Assembly (NCBI GenBank): GCA_016700175.1
Contig: CP065003.1
Span: 248,001 to 312,000, forward strand
Source of the DNA: Acidobacteriota bacterium
GTDB lineage: Bacteria; Acidobacteriota; Blastocatellia; Pyrinomonadales; Pyrinomonadaceae
Direction: 5' to 3'
DNA: 64,000 nt
Below, one piece after another: positions 24,272-35,555 of the stretch (its first letter is position 1; every line of letters starts with the position of its first letter). A program made the translations under genes and the position numbers. The notes below the pieces were generated by a model, which worked only from the letters and a program-made list of their open reading frames with translations, had not been told where the DNA came from and did no database searches.

Positions 24272-25753
24272 ATGAATTTACCTTCCCGTCGCTTTTATGA
24301 ATTTGCCTCCTTCCGCGTCGATGTCGCGGAGCGTCAGCTTCTGCGCGAAGGCAAACCGGTCCCCCTCACGCCCAGGGTCTTCGACATACTCCTTGTTTTG
24401 CTTGAGAACGCCGGAAGGACGGTGAAGAAGGATCGTCTGATGGACAAGGTCTGGCAGGACACCTTCGTCGAAGAGGGAAATCTCAACCGCAACATTTCCA
24501 CGCTAAGAAAGGTGCTCGGCGACGACGCCCAGTCGCAAAGGCTTATCAAGACGATACCTAAGCGCGGCTACCGGTTCACGTCGAAGATCAGCGAGATCGT
24601 CGAGGAGGACGACGAGATCGTGGTAGAAGACCGCACAAGCCTGAGGATGAGCTATACGGAAGAGAGCGGCCGGCCTTCAGCCAGTTCCGGTCCGGTTCGG
24701 GTCGCCGTTGCTTTGTCGGCCGTGTTCGCGGCCGTTGCCGGAGCAGCGCTCGTTTGGTTCTGGATGAGTACGGGCGAGGCGAAGGGCCGCTCGCTTGGTA
24801 CGGTGAGCAACTCCGACAGGAAGGAGGCGGCAAGACTCTTCAAGGAGGGAAGGGCCCTTTGGAAGACACGAGACGGAAAGGACCTTCACAAGGCGATCGT
24901 ACTTCTGGAGTCCGCGGTTGCGAAAGACCCTGGTCTTTCACCGGCGTACTCCGCCCTGGGCGATGCCTACTCTTTCGATTCTCGACTTTGGCGCAAAGCG
25001 GAGGGAACCGCGCGGAAAGCGATAGCCATCGATCCGCGCAATGGAGAGGCGTACGCGACGATCGGGCTTGTGAAGATGATGTGGGAGTGGGATTTCGCAG
25101 GGGCCGAACGCGAATTCAAGGAAGCGATCCGGCTTTCGCCTGACTATCCGTCGGCACACCAGTGGTACGCGATCAACCTTCACGCGATCGGCGATTCAGG
25201 ACATGCCGCGCTTTCGGAAATGCAGAGGGCGCTCGAACTCGACCCGGACTCTACTTCGATCAATGCCGACCTTTGCCAGACCCTCTATTTTGTCTGGCGT
25301 TTCAAGGAAGCCGAAGCACAGTGTATGAAGGCGCTCGCGCTCGACCCGGGGTCGCATAATGCCCGGCAGTACCTATTCGAGATCTACAGCACGGTAGGCC
25401 GGCACGATGATGCGGTGGACGTGTACCTGAGAATGAATGAGCAGACGCTCTCTCCGATGCCCCCGGGAGTGCTCAAGAAGGTCCGTGCGGCATATGAAAC
25501 CGGCGGGCACAGGTCTTTTCGAAAGGAAGTCATCGTGTATCTGGCCAACAGCTGGCCAAAACACTACAAGATCGCGCAGCAGTACGCCTGGCTGGACGAA
25601 CCGGACAATGCGTTTCGTTACCTTGATCGGGCGTACGAGGAAAGGAGCTTCGAGCTCTTCCTTTTCGCAGCTGATCCCGCTTTCCTCAGATACAAGGGGG
25701 ATCCGAGGTACAAAGGCCTGGTCGAAAAGATCCGGAAGAGATCCGGCCGATAG
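24272..25753 (+). CDS. CadC-like winged-helix transmembrane regulator with TPR domain
   Basis: The protein (493 aa) begins with an OmpR/CadC-type winged-helix DNA-binding domain (residues about 8-105: LTPRVFDILLVLLENAG, then IKTIPKRGYRFTSKI). A single membrane helix follows (about 143-166), then a long periplasmic part of TPR-like helical repeats (about 180-480) with AYSALGDAYS and DPRNGEAYATIG signatures. This design lets an outer signal control DNA binding directly from the membrane. It diverges from the small gene and repeat-protein operon, so these are candidate targets. Confidence 0.88.
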   Translation: MNLPSRRFYEFASFRVDVAERQLLREGKPVPLTPRVFDILLVLLENAGRTVKKDRLMDKVWQDTFVEEGNLNRNISTLRKVLGDDAQSQRLIKTIPKRGYRFTSKISEIVEEDDEIVVEDRTSLRMSYTEESGRPSASSGPVRVAVALSAVFAAVAGAALVWFWMSTGEAKGRSLGTVSNSDRKEAARLFKEGRALWKTRDGKDLHKAIVLLESAVAKDPGLSPAYSALGDAYSFDSRLWRKAEGTARKAIAIDPRNGEAYATIGLVKMMWEWDFAGAEREFKEAIRLSPDYPSAHQWYAINLHAIGDSGHAALSEMQRALELDPDSTSINADLCQTLYFVWRFKEAEAQCMKALALDPGSHNARQYLFEIYSTVGRHDDAVDVYLRMNEQTLSPMPPGVLKKVRAAYETGGHRSFRKEVIVYLANSWPKHYKIAQQYAWLDEPDNAFRYLDRAYEERSFELFLFAADPAFLRYKGDPRYKGLVEKIRKRSGR

Positions 25754-25837
25754 GACTCTGACGGCGTGGTTAAGACGGCGGAAGCATTGCCGAGCGCCGG
25801 ACAACTTTTTAATCCCGTCGACCCTGGTTTTTTACAA

Positions 25838-25942
25838 GGATGAAGGGGGTAAAGGAGATGGCTGCTGCCGAGTGCGAACGATCCTGAGTACCATTCCAGG
25901 TGACTACTCGGTTGCCGGTATCTCCTTCACCCCCTTCATCCC
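25838..25942. repeat. Inverted repeat between convergent genes
   Basis: GGATGAAGGGGGTAAAGGAG (about 25838) is mirrored by CTCCTTCACCCCCTTCATCC (about 25923-25942), two 20-bp arms separated by about 65 bp. It could form a long stem serving both convergent transcripts. A third copy of the arm lies near 18897-18922 in the hydrolase upstream region. Confidence 0.6.
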
Positions 25943-25948
25943 TGTTAA

Positions 25949-28900
25949 CTAATTCACACTAACCGACGAAGGCAGCGGGACATCCCCGTTCGATCCGAAC
26001 TGGACGGCCTCGAAGCCGCTCGTCGTCCCGAAGATGTACCAGGTCCTGTCGGAAGGCCTCCAGACCGCCGGATCGAACTTCCCGTCGCCGTCGAAGTCTC
26101 CCGGGGAAGGGATGTCTCCCGTGGCTCCCCAGGGGAATGCGAAGAACGAATCGTCCTCGCTCCTGATCACGTACCATTCCGAAGAAGAAGGCCTGAAGAA
26201 CGCCACGTCCGCCTTTCCGTCTCCCGTCCAGTCGCCCACGGCCGTCCGGTCTCCCGGAGCCCCGAACTGGAACGCCTTCACGCCGTCGGTACTTCTAAGC
26301 AGCCAGAACTGGTTGTCGGGAGCGCGGTAGACGCCTACGTCGTCCTTTCCGTCTCCGTCGTAGTCAGCAACGATCGGCTGATCGGCAGCGACTCCGAACG
26401 GAACCACGCTCAGTCCTCCGTCGGAAGACCTGACGATGAACCAGGTTCCCGATGAAGGCCTGTAAACGGCGGGATCGGCCTTTCCGTCACCGTCAAAATC
26501 ACCCGGAGCGGGAATGTCGCCGTTCGAGCCGAACGGGAAGGCAAAGAAGGAATCGTCCTCGCTTCTCAGAATGAACCACTCGCCGGACGAAGGCCTCCAG
26601 AATGCCACGTCGGTCTTGCCGTCGCCCGTGAAATCGGCCGCGACGGGAACATCGGTCGAAGTCCCGAAGGCGAGACCGCGAGTCCCCGAATCGGAAGACC
26701 GGAGCAGCCACCACTGCGCCGTTGAACCCTCGGGAGCAGGGCTGCCCGAAAGCGCTCCCGCATTCGGCCTGAACACCGAGACATCGGTCGAACCGTCGCC
26801 GTCGAAATCGAAGACCGCGGGCGAGGCCGCTGCCTGATCGCTGACGTTGTACGCGACAAGCGAAAAGGTCTGGTCCGTCGTGTCACCGTTGCCGGGAATC
26901 CCGTCGCCGTTCAAGGCAATCGAGCTGATCTCGATCGAAACCGGAGTCCCGGCAGGAACGCCCGCGGGAAGCCTCACGATCTCCACGTTGTTCCTGTTGT
27001 CTGCCGTACCTCCCGTTTCCGAAGTCCCCGCGTTGAACACGTTGCCTTTGTATTCGGTGCCGCCGACTGTGACCGTCAGATCGAGGTCATTTACCAGCGC
27101 GGGATCCGACGTGCCGGGAGGGTCGGTCCACACGAGCGCGATCCTGACCGGTTTAGAGGAGTTGCCGACCGCGCCGTCGATGACCGTCGCAAAGCCCGGC
27201 TCGAACATTTGGGTGGTTTCATTCTGAAAGATCGTAGACGTTTCCGAATCGAAGATCAGCTTCATGTTGACGCGGCCCCAACCCTCGTCGCCGTTCGGCA
27301 GCGGAGTGTTGCTGCCAAAGCCCGTCATCTCCTGGCCCGAATTGAGGATCGCGGCCTTCACAAGCGAAGGCGAAGGATTCAGACCTCCGTTGTTGTTCTT
27401 CCAGAACTGTGTGAACAGCGCCGCGACGCCGGCTATCTGCGGAGCTGAGTGCGACGTGCCTCCGCTGTAGACGTGGTTTGCGTCGATCGCTCCCCAGACT
27501 CCGGAAAGCGCCCCCGACCTGGATCCCGCGATGTATGTTCCCGGCGCCGTAATGTCCGGTTTGATCCTTCCGTCAGCAGCCGGTCCCCGGCTTGACGAAT
27601 CTCTCATGTCATCGATGTTGTCGGCATTCGCGCCGCCGAGTTCGGTCCTGAGGTTTTCCGAATTCGCGACCGAGATCACGTTCTTCGCCATTTTCGGCCT
27701 GGTCAGGCCGCTTACCCCCGAATTACCGGCAGAAAATACTACGGTGATCGGGTCGACCGTTCCAGCGAATGATGCGTCGAAAACGAAACCGTCCCAGAGA
27801 GAGGCGAAGGAGTCATAAGAATTTCCGTTGGTTCCCGATCCCCAGCTGTTGTTAATGATCGATCCTTTCACTCCGTTCGGTCCGGCCGTGCTCACGGTGT
27901 CGTCAACCGACTGGGCATCCGTCGTAGTGTTTCCTGTCTTCAGGAACGGGATGTTGATGATGTGCGCTCCCGGTGCGACGCCGCGGCCATAGTTGTAACT
28001 CGTCGGATCGAGTCCGCCGAAGGGTGTGGACCCGGCAACGATGCTCGCATTGATATGTCCGTGACCCCCTTCCGCTCCTGCTGTAGCGCCCCTGAGCGGG
28101 CCGTCGACCGCGTTTGCCGGTGTGATGTAAAAGCCGCCATTTCCCGGAATTCCGACGCCGTCGTCGGAGATCGAGACCGTGACGCCCGTGCCGTCTACGC
28201 CAAATTGAGCGAGAGGATCGTATCCGGGCCCGGCGATCGTCGTTGTGTTCGTGTAGTTTCCGGCGACTATCTGCGCCGCGCGCTCGTCTTCGGCGACAGG
28301 TTTCTCATAGGGATCGATCCTGAAGACGTCGGAGATTCCGGCGAGCCGGTTCACTGCATCGCCGCTGACTCGCACTGTGAATAGATCGATGAAGCCGAAA
28401 CCCGGCTCCTGCACCTCGAGGATCTCCAACCCGGGCACGGAAGAGATGTCGCGATGGACCCTGGAAAGATCCGATCGTTTGAAAACCGCGACATGGAACT
28501 CGGTCTGCGCCGCGCCGAACGATTCCGCTCGGCCTCTTCCGAGTTCCGAAACCTTGTATTCGGGAAGATATCGTCCCGTCCAGCGAACCCTCGAATGATC
28601 CCGCAGACCCTGGGCGGCTTCGGCATCGGCGTACACGATGAATGCCTGATTCGGAACGTACTGGATCACATCCGCCCCGAGATCCCGCACGGCGTCGAGC
28701 CATTCGTCCTTCGCGTGAGCGCCGAACTGGACGATGTAGTAACTCCCTCCGGGGGGAACGGCCGATTCCTGCAGCTCCGAAGGGAGCTCCGACGGTTCGA
28801 ACCGCTTTCCGGGAAGGTTGATCCGGGTGTCGAGCGCTCTTTCGTCAAGCGAGGTGATCGCATCCGGTGCATTCTTTCTCCGGGCGACGACGATCTCTCT

Positions 28901-29161
28901 GCCGTAATCTGCGACCACGGTTCCGGATGCCATTGCGGCCTCGCGGTCAGCTTCGTTTCTCACACTGATCGAGACGAGCTCATTGGCCGCGTCCCGGATC
29001 GCTTCCGTGATTCGGTCGGGCTTCGAGAAACGTCCGGTCCCTCTCGGGGTCTCTTTGTCCTGCGCACTTTGGCTCCGGGCCAAAAAGACGGTACCGGCGA
29101 TCACGATCGAGAACAATCCCGAAAGCACTAGAAAACTGCGGAGTGAAAAAAAGCGCATCAT
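25949..29161 (-). CDS. Secreted subtilisin-like (S8) protease with FG-GAP propeller
   Basis: The protein (1070 aa) has a signal or membrane anchor (FFSLRSFLVLSGLFSIVIAG), a prodomain-like region to about residue 300, and an S8 domain. Triad segments are VSISDDGVGIPG (Asp near 333), GGHGHINASIVAG (His near 367) and GGTSHSAPQIAGVAAL (Ser near 580). A P/jelly-roll-type domain follows, then about 290 residues of FG-GAP blades ending PSSVSVN. The last module nearly duplicates the C-terminus of the protein at 19295-20425. Two adjacent ATGs exist (29161, 29158). Probable role: extracellular proteolysis, with the propeller for substrate or surface binding. Confidence 0.9.
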   Translation of the reverse strand: MMRFFSLRSFLVLSGLFSIVIAGTVFLARSQSAQDKETPRGTGRFSKPDRITEAIRDAANELVSISVRNEADREAAMASGTVVADYGREIVVARRKNAPDAITSLDERALDTRINLPGKRFEPSELPSELQESAVPPGGSYYIVQFGAHAKDEWLDAVRDLGADVIQYVPNQAFIVYADAEAAQGLRDHSRVRWTGRYLPEYKVSELGRGRAESFGAAQTEFHVAVFKRSDLSRVHRDISSVPGLEILEVQEPGFGFIDLFTVRVSGDAVNRLAGISDVFRIDPYEKPVAEDERAAQIVAGNYTNTTTIAGPGYDPLAQFGVDGTGVTVSISDDGVGIPGNGGFYITPANAVDGPLRGATAGAEGGHGHINASIVAGSTPFGGLDPTSYNYGRGVAPGAHIINIPFLKTGNTTTDAQSVDDTVSTAGPNGVKGSIINNSWGSGTNGNSYDSFASLWDGFVFDASFAGTVDPITVVFSAGNSGVSGLTRPKMAKNVISVANSENLRTELGGANADNIDDMRDSSSRGPAADGRIKPDITAPGTYIAGSRSGALSGVWGAIDANHVYSGGTSHSAPQIAGVAALFTQFWKNNNGGLNPSPSLVKAAILNSGQEMTGFGSNTPLPNGDEGWGRVNMKLIFDSETSTIFQNETTQMFEPGFATVIDGAVGNSSKPVRIALVWTDPPGTSDPALVNDLDLTVTVGGTEYKGNVFNAGTSETGGTADNRNNVEIVRLPAGVPAGTPVSIEISSIALNGDGIPGNGDTTDQTFSLVAYNVSDQAAASPAVFDFDGDGSTDVSVFRPNAGALSGSPAPEGSTAQWWLLRSSDSGTRGLAFGTSTDVPVAADFTGDGKTDVAFWRPSSGEWFILRSEDDSFFAFPFGSNGDIPAPGDFDGDGKADPAVYRPSSGTWFIVRSSDGGLSVVPFGVAADQPIVADYDGDGKDDVGVYRAPDNQFWLLRSTDGVKAFQFGAPGDRTAVGDWTGDGKADVAFFRPSSSEWYVIRSEDDSFFAFPWGATGDIPSPGDFDGDGKFDPAVWRPSDRTWYIFGTTSGFEAVQFGSNGDVPLPSSVSVN

Positions 29162-29284
29162 CCCTCTATCTACCTTCTCTTGTTGGAGCTTGTTACCGCG
29201 AAGCCGCACTATACCTCCTGCGGACCACCAGGAACCGTGTTGTAAGTGGATGGGCGCGAACGCAGGCTCCGCGCCCTTTCTTGC

Positions 29285-30631
29285 TCAGATCGAAGCCGCG
29301 ATCGATTCGTCGAAGATCTCGAGCGCGACGTCGGCATTCTCTTTCGTGAGGATCAGGGGCGGCGACCACCTGATCGTCGAGGTCCCGCAGCCGAGGATGA
29401 TCAGGCCGCGGTTAAAGCAATCGACCTCGATCCTGTCCCTCAACTCGACCGCCGGGGATCCGTCCTCGTTGACGAACTCGACGCCGAGCATCATTCCGAG
29501 GCCGCGCACGTCGCCTATGCAGTCGTACTTCTCCTGAAGGCCGCGGAGCCCTTCTTTAAGGTAATCCCCGACCTCACGCGCATTGTCGACAAGGCCGTTC
29601 TCTAGCAGTTCGATCGTCTTCAGCGCGGCCGCAATGCAGACGGGGTTCCCGCCGAAGGTCGATGCGTGCGCGCCTTTGTGCCACGACATTATCTCCGACT
29701 TCGCGACGGTTGCGCCGATAGGAAGCCCGGAGCCGATGCCCTTCGCGAGGCACATTATGTCGGGCTTGACCCCCGAATGCTCGATCGCGAACATCTTCCC
29801 GGTGCGGCCCATTCCGCTCTGGACCTCGTCAACGATCATCATTATCCCGTGGCGGTCGCAGATCTCGCGGATCGCCTTCAGGACCTCCGGCGGCATCGGG
29901 ACGTACCCGCCTTCGCCCTGGACGGCTTCGATCACTATTCCCGCGACCTCTTCCGGCGGTGTTGTCGTTTTGAACAAGCGGTTCTCGATCCAGTCGACCG
30001 TTCCCATACAGCAAGTTCCGTCATCGCACTTTCCAAGGTTGAACGGGCACCGGTAGCAATAGGAATACGGGACGTGGGTAACATCGATCGCCTGTCGCAT
30101 AAACCCGAGCCTCTGAGCCCGTTTCGATGAGGTAAGCGATAAAGCTCCCAGCGTCCTGCCGTGGAAGGAGCCGAAGAACGAAATAAACTTCTGGCGCTTG
30201 GTGTGGTACATCGCAAGCTTGAGTGCGGTTTCCACCGCCTCGGCTCCGGAGTTTGCGAAGTGCGTCTTCGTGTCGCCCTCGATAGGACAGATCTCGTTCA
30301 GCTTGCGGCCAAGGTCGGGCATATGGCGGTAGTAGTAATCGGTGCCGCACATATGGATAAGCGTCTTCGCCTGCCGCGTGATGGCCTCGACGATCTCCGG
30401 ATGGCAATGGCCGGTCGAGCAGACCGCGACGCCTGCATTGCAGTCCAGAAACGTGTTGCCGTCGACGTCCGTCATCCACACGCCCTCGGCGTGGTCGGCG
30501 ACAAGCTTGTAGTCGGGACGCGGATAGCTGGGCGTGACGTACTTCTCGTCTTCAGCGATCACCTGCCTGGCGTTCGGGCCTGGCAGTTCGGTGTTTATGG
30601 TCGGTCTTTTCACATCGGTGGTAGGTATCAT
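29285..30631 (-). CDS. Class III PLP-dependent aminotransferase (GABA/acetylornithine type)
   Basis: The enzyme (448 aa) is an omega-aminotransferase. The PLP lysine is in CLAKGIGSGLPIGA, the cofactor Asp in IMMIVDEVQSGMGRTG, and FANSGAEAVETALKLA binds phosphate. A Cys-rich insert (CYRCPFNLGKCDDGTCC, near residues 190-206) is a mark of the subgroup seen in archaea and some bacteria, sometimes annotated as 4-aminobutyrate aminotransferase. The ATG follows GGAGGA with 6-nt spacing. Substrate could be GABA, acetylornithine or another omega-amino acid; context does not settle it. Confidence 0.88.
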   Translation of the reverse strand: MIPTTDVKRPTINTELPGPNARQVIAEDEKYVTPSYPRPDYKLVADHAEGVWMTDVDGNTFLDCNAGVAVCSTGHCHPEIVEAITRQAKTLIHMCGTDYYYRHMPDLGRKLNEICPIEGDTKTHFANSGAEAVETALKLAMYHTKRQKFISFFGSFHGRTLGALSLTSSKRAQRLGFMRQAIDVTHVPYSYCYRCPFNLGKCDDGTCCMGTVDWIENRLFKTTTPPEEVAGIVIEAVQGEGGYVPMPPEVLKAIREICDRHGIMMIVDEVQSGMGRTGKMFAIEHSGVKPDIMCLAKGIGSGLPIGATVAKSEIMSWHKGAHASTFGGNPVCIAAALKTIELLENGLVDNAREVGDYLKEGLRGLQEKYDCIGDVRGLGMMLGVEFVNEDGSPAVELRDRIEVDCFNRGLIILGCGTSTIRWSPPLILTKENADVALEIFDESIAASI

Positions 30632-30922
30632 TTCTTTTCCTCCGTATCACAGATCTTTGCGCCAGAGGGCGCGCCAAATTCTTCCGGGAGTCCGCTGACA
30701 CGGGTCCGGCTTCAGGGCGGAGGAATGCCTAGTCGCCGGCGAACAGGTCGGGACGGGTGGAAAGGGGCCTAAGACTGGCAATGCATCTGGATGTCATACC
30801 TTTCGGAGAAACTCCAAATATATCAGAAAGAAAATGCCTCAACAACCAATGTTTTCGGGCTTTCCGGCGGTTTTCGGGGACGTCGCTTTGCCGTATCGGC
30901 GATGAGGTGGAAGAATTGAAGA

Positions 30923-32965
<2,043 letters not shown>

Positions 32966-32989
32966 CGATCTGCTCCAACAAAAAAGAAA

Positions 32990-33020
32990 AGCACCGCGCC
33001 ATTTCGGCGGGTGCTTTTTC
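32990..33020. terminator. Bidirectional terminator
   Basis: AGCACC-G-CGCC (32990-33000) pairs with GGCG-GGTGCT (33006-33015), with A-rich sequence before and T-rich sequence after. It would stop both the DUF255 gene (plus) and the small lipoprotein gene (minus). Confidence 0.8.
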
Positions 33021-33040
33021 TTTTGAAAGCTCTTCAGCTC

Positions 33041-33358
33041 TTAGTTGCCGGTTGCTTTGTTTACAGCGTCCTTGGCAGCGTCGGTAGCCTTGTTGGCAGC
33101 TTCCTTTCCGGCTTCCATAGCCTTGTTGGCAGCGTCGCCAGCCTTGTTGGCAGCTTCCTTCATGTCATCCATAGCGTTGGTGTTCGAACCGCTGTTCGAA
33201 TTCTCGCTGGTGTTAGCTTCCGGCGACTCTTCAGGAGTAGCCGTGTTTTCCGTGTTGGTGTTGTCGGCATTCGCGTTATTCGAATCCGAGGGGGCCGGGC
33301 ATCCCAGGCCGAAAAGGCCGAGAGCCAAAACCAAGGTCAAAAGAAAAATCTTATTCAT
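33041..33358 (-). CDS. Small lipoprotein with LEA-like helical repeats
   Basis: The protein (105 aa) has a lipoprotein signal (lipobox FGLGC), an Asn/Ser/Glu-rich linker, and a C-terminal amphipathic helix made of Ala-Asn-Lys-Ala repeats (EAANKAGDAANKAMEAGKEA) like LEA or apolipoprotein helices. A paralogue with the same signal and linker but no helix lies 188 bp upstream. Function unknown; LEA-like helices are often linked to desiccation or envelope stress. Confidence 0.75.
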   Translation of the reverse strand: MNKIFLLTLVLALGLFGLGCPAPSDSNNANADNTNTENTATPEESPEANTSENSNSGSNTNAMDDMKEAANKAGDAANKAMEAGKEAANKATDAAKDAVNKATGN

Positions 33359-33491
33359 TGTTGTAGAGTTCTCCTGTCTTCTTCAAAGATAAATTGTCTT
33401 CTTAATCAAAATGACTGCTTTTACACAGTCATTCTTCTGACTTTGTCAGAACAACGGACAATATAGAGAACCGCTGTTCGATAGTCAAATG

Positions 33492-33529
33492 AAAAAAGGC
33501 ACAATATCAGCGAATTTGTGCCTTTTTTT
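33492..33529. terminator. Terminator between the two lipoprotein genes
   Basis: AAAAAAGGCACAA (33492-33504) pairs with TTGTGCCTTTTTTT (33516-33529) around a short loop, giving an intrinsic terminator that works on the minus strand for the 33547 gene and potentially in both directions. Confidence 0.85.
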
Positions 33530-33546
33530 CAGTTTGTTTCAGCAGC

Positions 33547-33798
33547 TTAAGACGTGGAATTGTCTTCCGCGTTGCTGTTGGATTCCGTGTTGCCGCCACT
33601 GTTCGAACCCGCGTTCGATCCACTGTTGGTGTTGTCAGGGCTGGCCATCGGGCTCTCAGCGGGCGATTCAGCCGGCGATTCTGCGGGCGAAGCGTTTTCG
33701 GTGTTGTTAGCACCGGCGTTGTTGGCGTCACCCGGAGGACATCCGATACCGAATATGCCGAGTGCCAGCACTGCGGTCAAAAGCAAGATCTTCTTCAT
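33547..33798 (-). CDS. Small Ser/Asn-rich lipoprotein
   Basis: Predicted protein of 83 residues with lipoprotein signal (lipobox FGIGC) followed entirely by low-complexity Asn, Ser, Gly and SPAE repeats, with no globular domain. The signal (MKKILLLTAVLALGIFGIGC) and the leader just upstream (CTTTGAAGAAGACAGGAGA on the minus strand) match the neighbouring lipoprotein gene, so they are duplicates that kept expression signals. The ATG at 33798 is chosen over longer frames because it starts the signal peptide. Confidence 0.7.
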   Translation of the reverse strand: MKKILLLTAVLALGIFGIGCPPGDANNAGANNTENASPAESPAESPAESPMASPDNTNSGSNAGSNSGGNTESNSNAEDNSTS

Positions 33799-34042
33799 AC
33801 TTAACAATCTCCTGTCTTCTTCAAAGATTAAGTAAAGCTCTAACCAAAATGCACCGGCAGCACCGGTCATTCAGTCGTCTTCGTTTGGAACACAAGCCAA
33901 TATAAAGACCGATTTGCCTTAAGTCAAATCAAAATTGACTCGCAAAATCGGCAGTTGTCAACGGATAAACCGAATGGAAGTGCGTCTCTGGAGCCCCCGA
34001 TCGGCCGGTATGGGGTTCAAAAAGAAGGTCATTGACTAAACG

Positions 34043-35368
34043 ATGTTTAAGCGTTTATCTTCAGACCAAGGCTCCCGGGGAACGTCCGTGGGAGCTCGCT
34101 CATCCACTTGTCCCTGGTTTGTTCCAATGAGGGAAGACCCCTCCGACAAATACGGTCCAAACACGTCAGCGGCACGATACAGCCTGCTGGCAGCGGCAGC
34201 ATTGTGCCTGCCCCTTCTGGCGCTCGCCGTGTCCGCGGCGGTCTTCCCGACCTCCGTTCCTTTCAGGGTCTTCTCGGTAGCGGCGCTGTTCGCCATACAG
34301 TTCGTAGTCGTCGTGTATTTGATCGCCGGTCCAGCCGCGCTTGGTCTGCCGATCAGAAAAGAAGCCGGGGAGGGAAATGAAGCTGTTTTTGATCCCGAGA
34401 CCGAAGAGCGCCTGCAGGTCCTCGAAGAGGCGGGGAACCTTCTCGGCGGATCGCTGAAACTGCGAGACATGTTCCGCATAGTTGCCGCGAAGTCGTCTGA
34501 GATAGTCCGGATGGAAGACCCCGTGCTCCTTGTTACAGGTTCCGGAGCCAGGGAACCGCGGGTCATCGCACCTGGGATGATGAGGGACCAGGTGCCCGCG
34601 GGACTGCGGGAGCTGGCCGCCGAGGCCGAAGGGAAGCGATCTTCTGTGGTCCGCGCCTCGGGCGAGGCCGAATCGGTCCGTTGGTTTTCGGTTCCGCTTT
34701 CCAGGGCAGGCGAGGTGTTCGCCGTCATTTCGGGGAGGCTTGCTGATACTTCCCGCGACGAGAGAAGCACCATCATTCTTCTGGATGCCATAGCGGAAAG
34801 AGTTTCTCCATTCGTTTTTGCGGCGCTTTCTTTGGACGAGACAGTGTCAAACGCACTGGTCGACGGGCTGACAGGTCTTCCAAACGGACGGGCGTTCGAC
34901 CTCGTCCTCGAAAATCGTGTCGCCGAGGCCCAGCGTGCGAGGGGCGGAGCGAGGTTGATTGTCCTCGCAATGGACATCAAGGACTTCTCGGGCGTCAACT
35001 CGCGATTCGGTCACGGGACGGGCGACCGACTGCTCGTCTTCGCCGCGGAGGTGATCAGGGATCAGATCCGGAAGATGGACCTTGTCGCGAGGACCGGCGC
35101 CGACGAGTTTCTCGCCGTACTTCCATCAGCAGGTCCGGAATCCGCCGACGCGGTTGTGAGAAGGATCCGGAATGAACTCGCCGAAAGGAACTTCGAACTT
35201 CCGAACGGCGAGCCGGCCGTCGTTGAGATCAACATCGGGTCGTCTGCCTACGGTACGGATGCAACGAATGCCTCCGATCTTATAGCCCTTGCACGCGCCG
35301 AGCGTGACGGTTCGAAACCCGCCAAAAGCAACCAAGTTCTCAGGTTCCCCACCAAACACGGCAATTGA
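34043..35368 (+). CDS. Membrane GGDEF-domain protein with variant active site
   Basis: The protein (441 aa) has two membrane helices (about 46-69 and 74-96), a GAF-like sensor region (about 125-270) and a GGDEF domain (about 270-430) starting with DGLTGLPNGRAFD. The active-site loop reads GADEF at 352-356, so the second Gly is Ala. Diguanylate cyclases make c-di-GMP; some single-substitution variants keep activity and others are only binding proteins. No inhibitory RxxD site was noted before the loop. An alternative ATG at 34127 would keep both helices. Confidence 0.85.
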   Translation: MFKRLSSDQGSRGTSVGARSSTCPWFVPMREDPSDKYGPNTSAARYSLLAAAALCLPLLALAVSAAVFPTSVPFRVFSVAALFAIQFVVVVYLIAGPAALGLPIRKEAGEGNEAVFDPETEERLQVLEEAGNLLGGSLKLRDMFRIVAAKSSEIVRMEDPVLLVTGSGAREPRVIAPGMMRDQVPAGLRELAAEAEGKRSSVVRASGEAESVRWFSVPLSRAGEVFAVISGRLADTSRDERSTIILLDAIAERVSPFVFAALSLDETVSNALVDGLTGLPNGRAFDLVLENRVAEAQRARGGARLIVLAMDIKDFSGVNSRFGHGTGDRLLVFAAEVIRDQIRKMDLVARTGADEFLAVLPSAGPESADAVVRRIRNELAERNFELPNGEPAVVEINIGSSAYGTDATNASDLIALARAERDGSKPAKSNQVLRFPTKHGN

Positions 35369-35555
35369 ACCCGTACGGGCATCCCCGATGTCAGAAATCC
35401 GCAACTCGCGGTGTGTTTCTCTTGAACGCCAAAGGTGTATCCGATCGGCCGGAAGGATCCGGCCAGTCCCGCAAAATAATAAACATTCGGGGCGCCGGAA
35501 CCGTTATAAACACCGACTCGGCAGATTAACGATCAATCATTCGGATCAAAGCGTT

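Noticed and set aside
30632..30922. tRNA or riboswitch in the divergent aminotransferase/DUF255 gap
   Set aside because: No cloverleaf or known conserved core was seen; only the ribosome binding site GGAGGA before the aminotransferase is clear.
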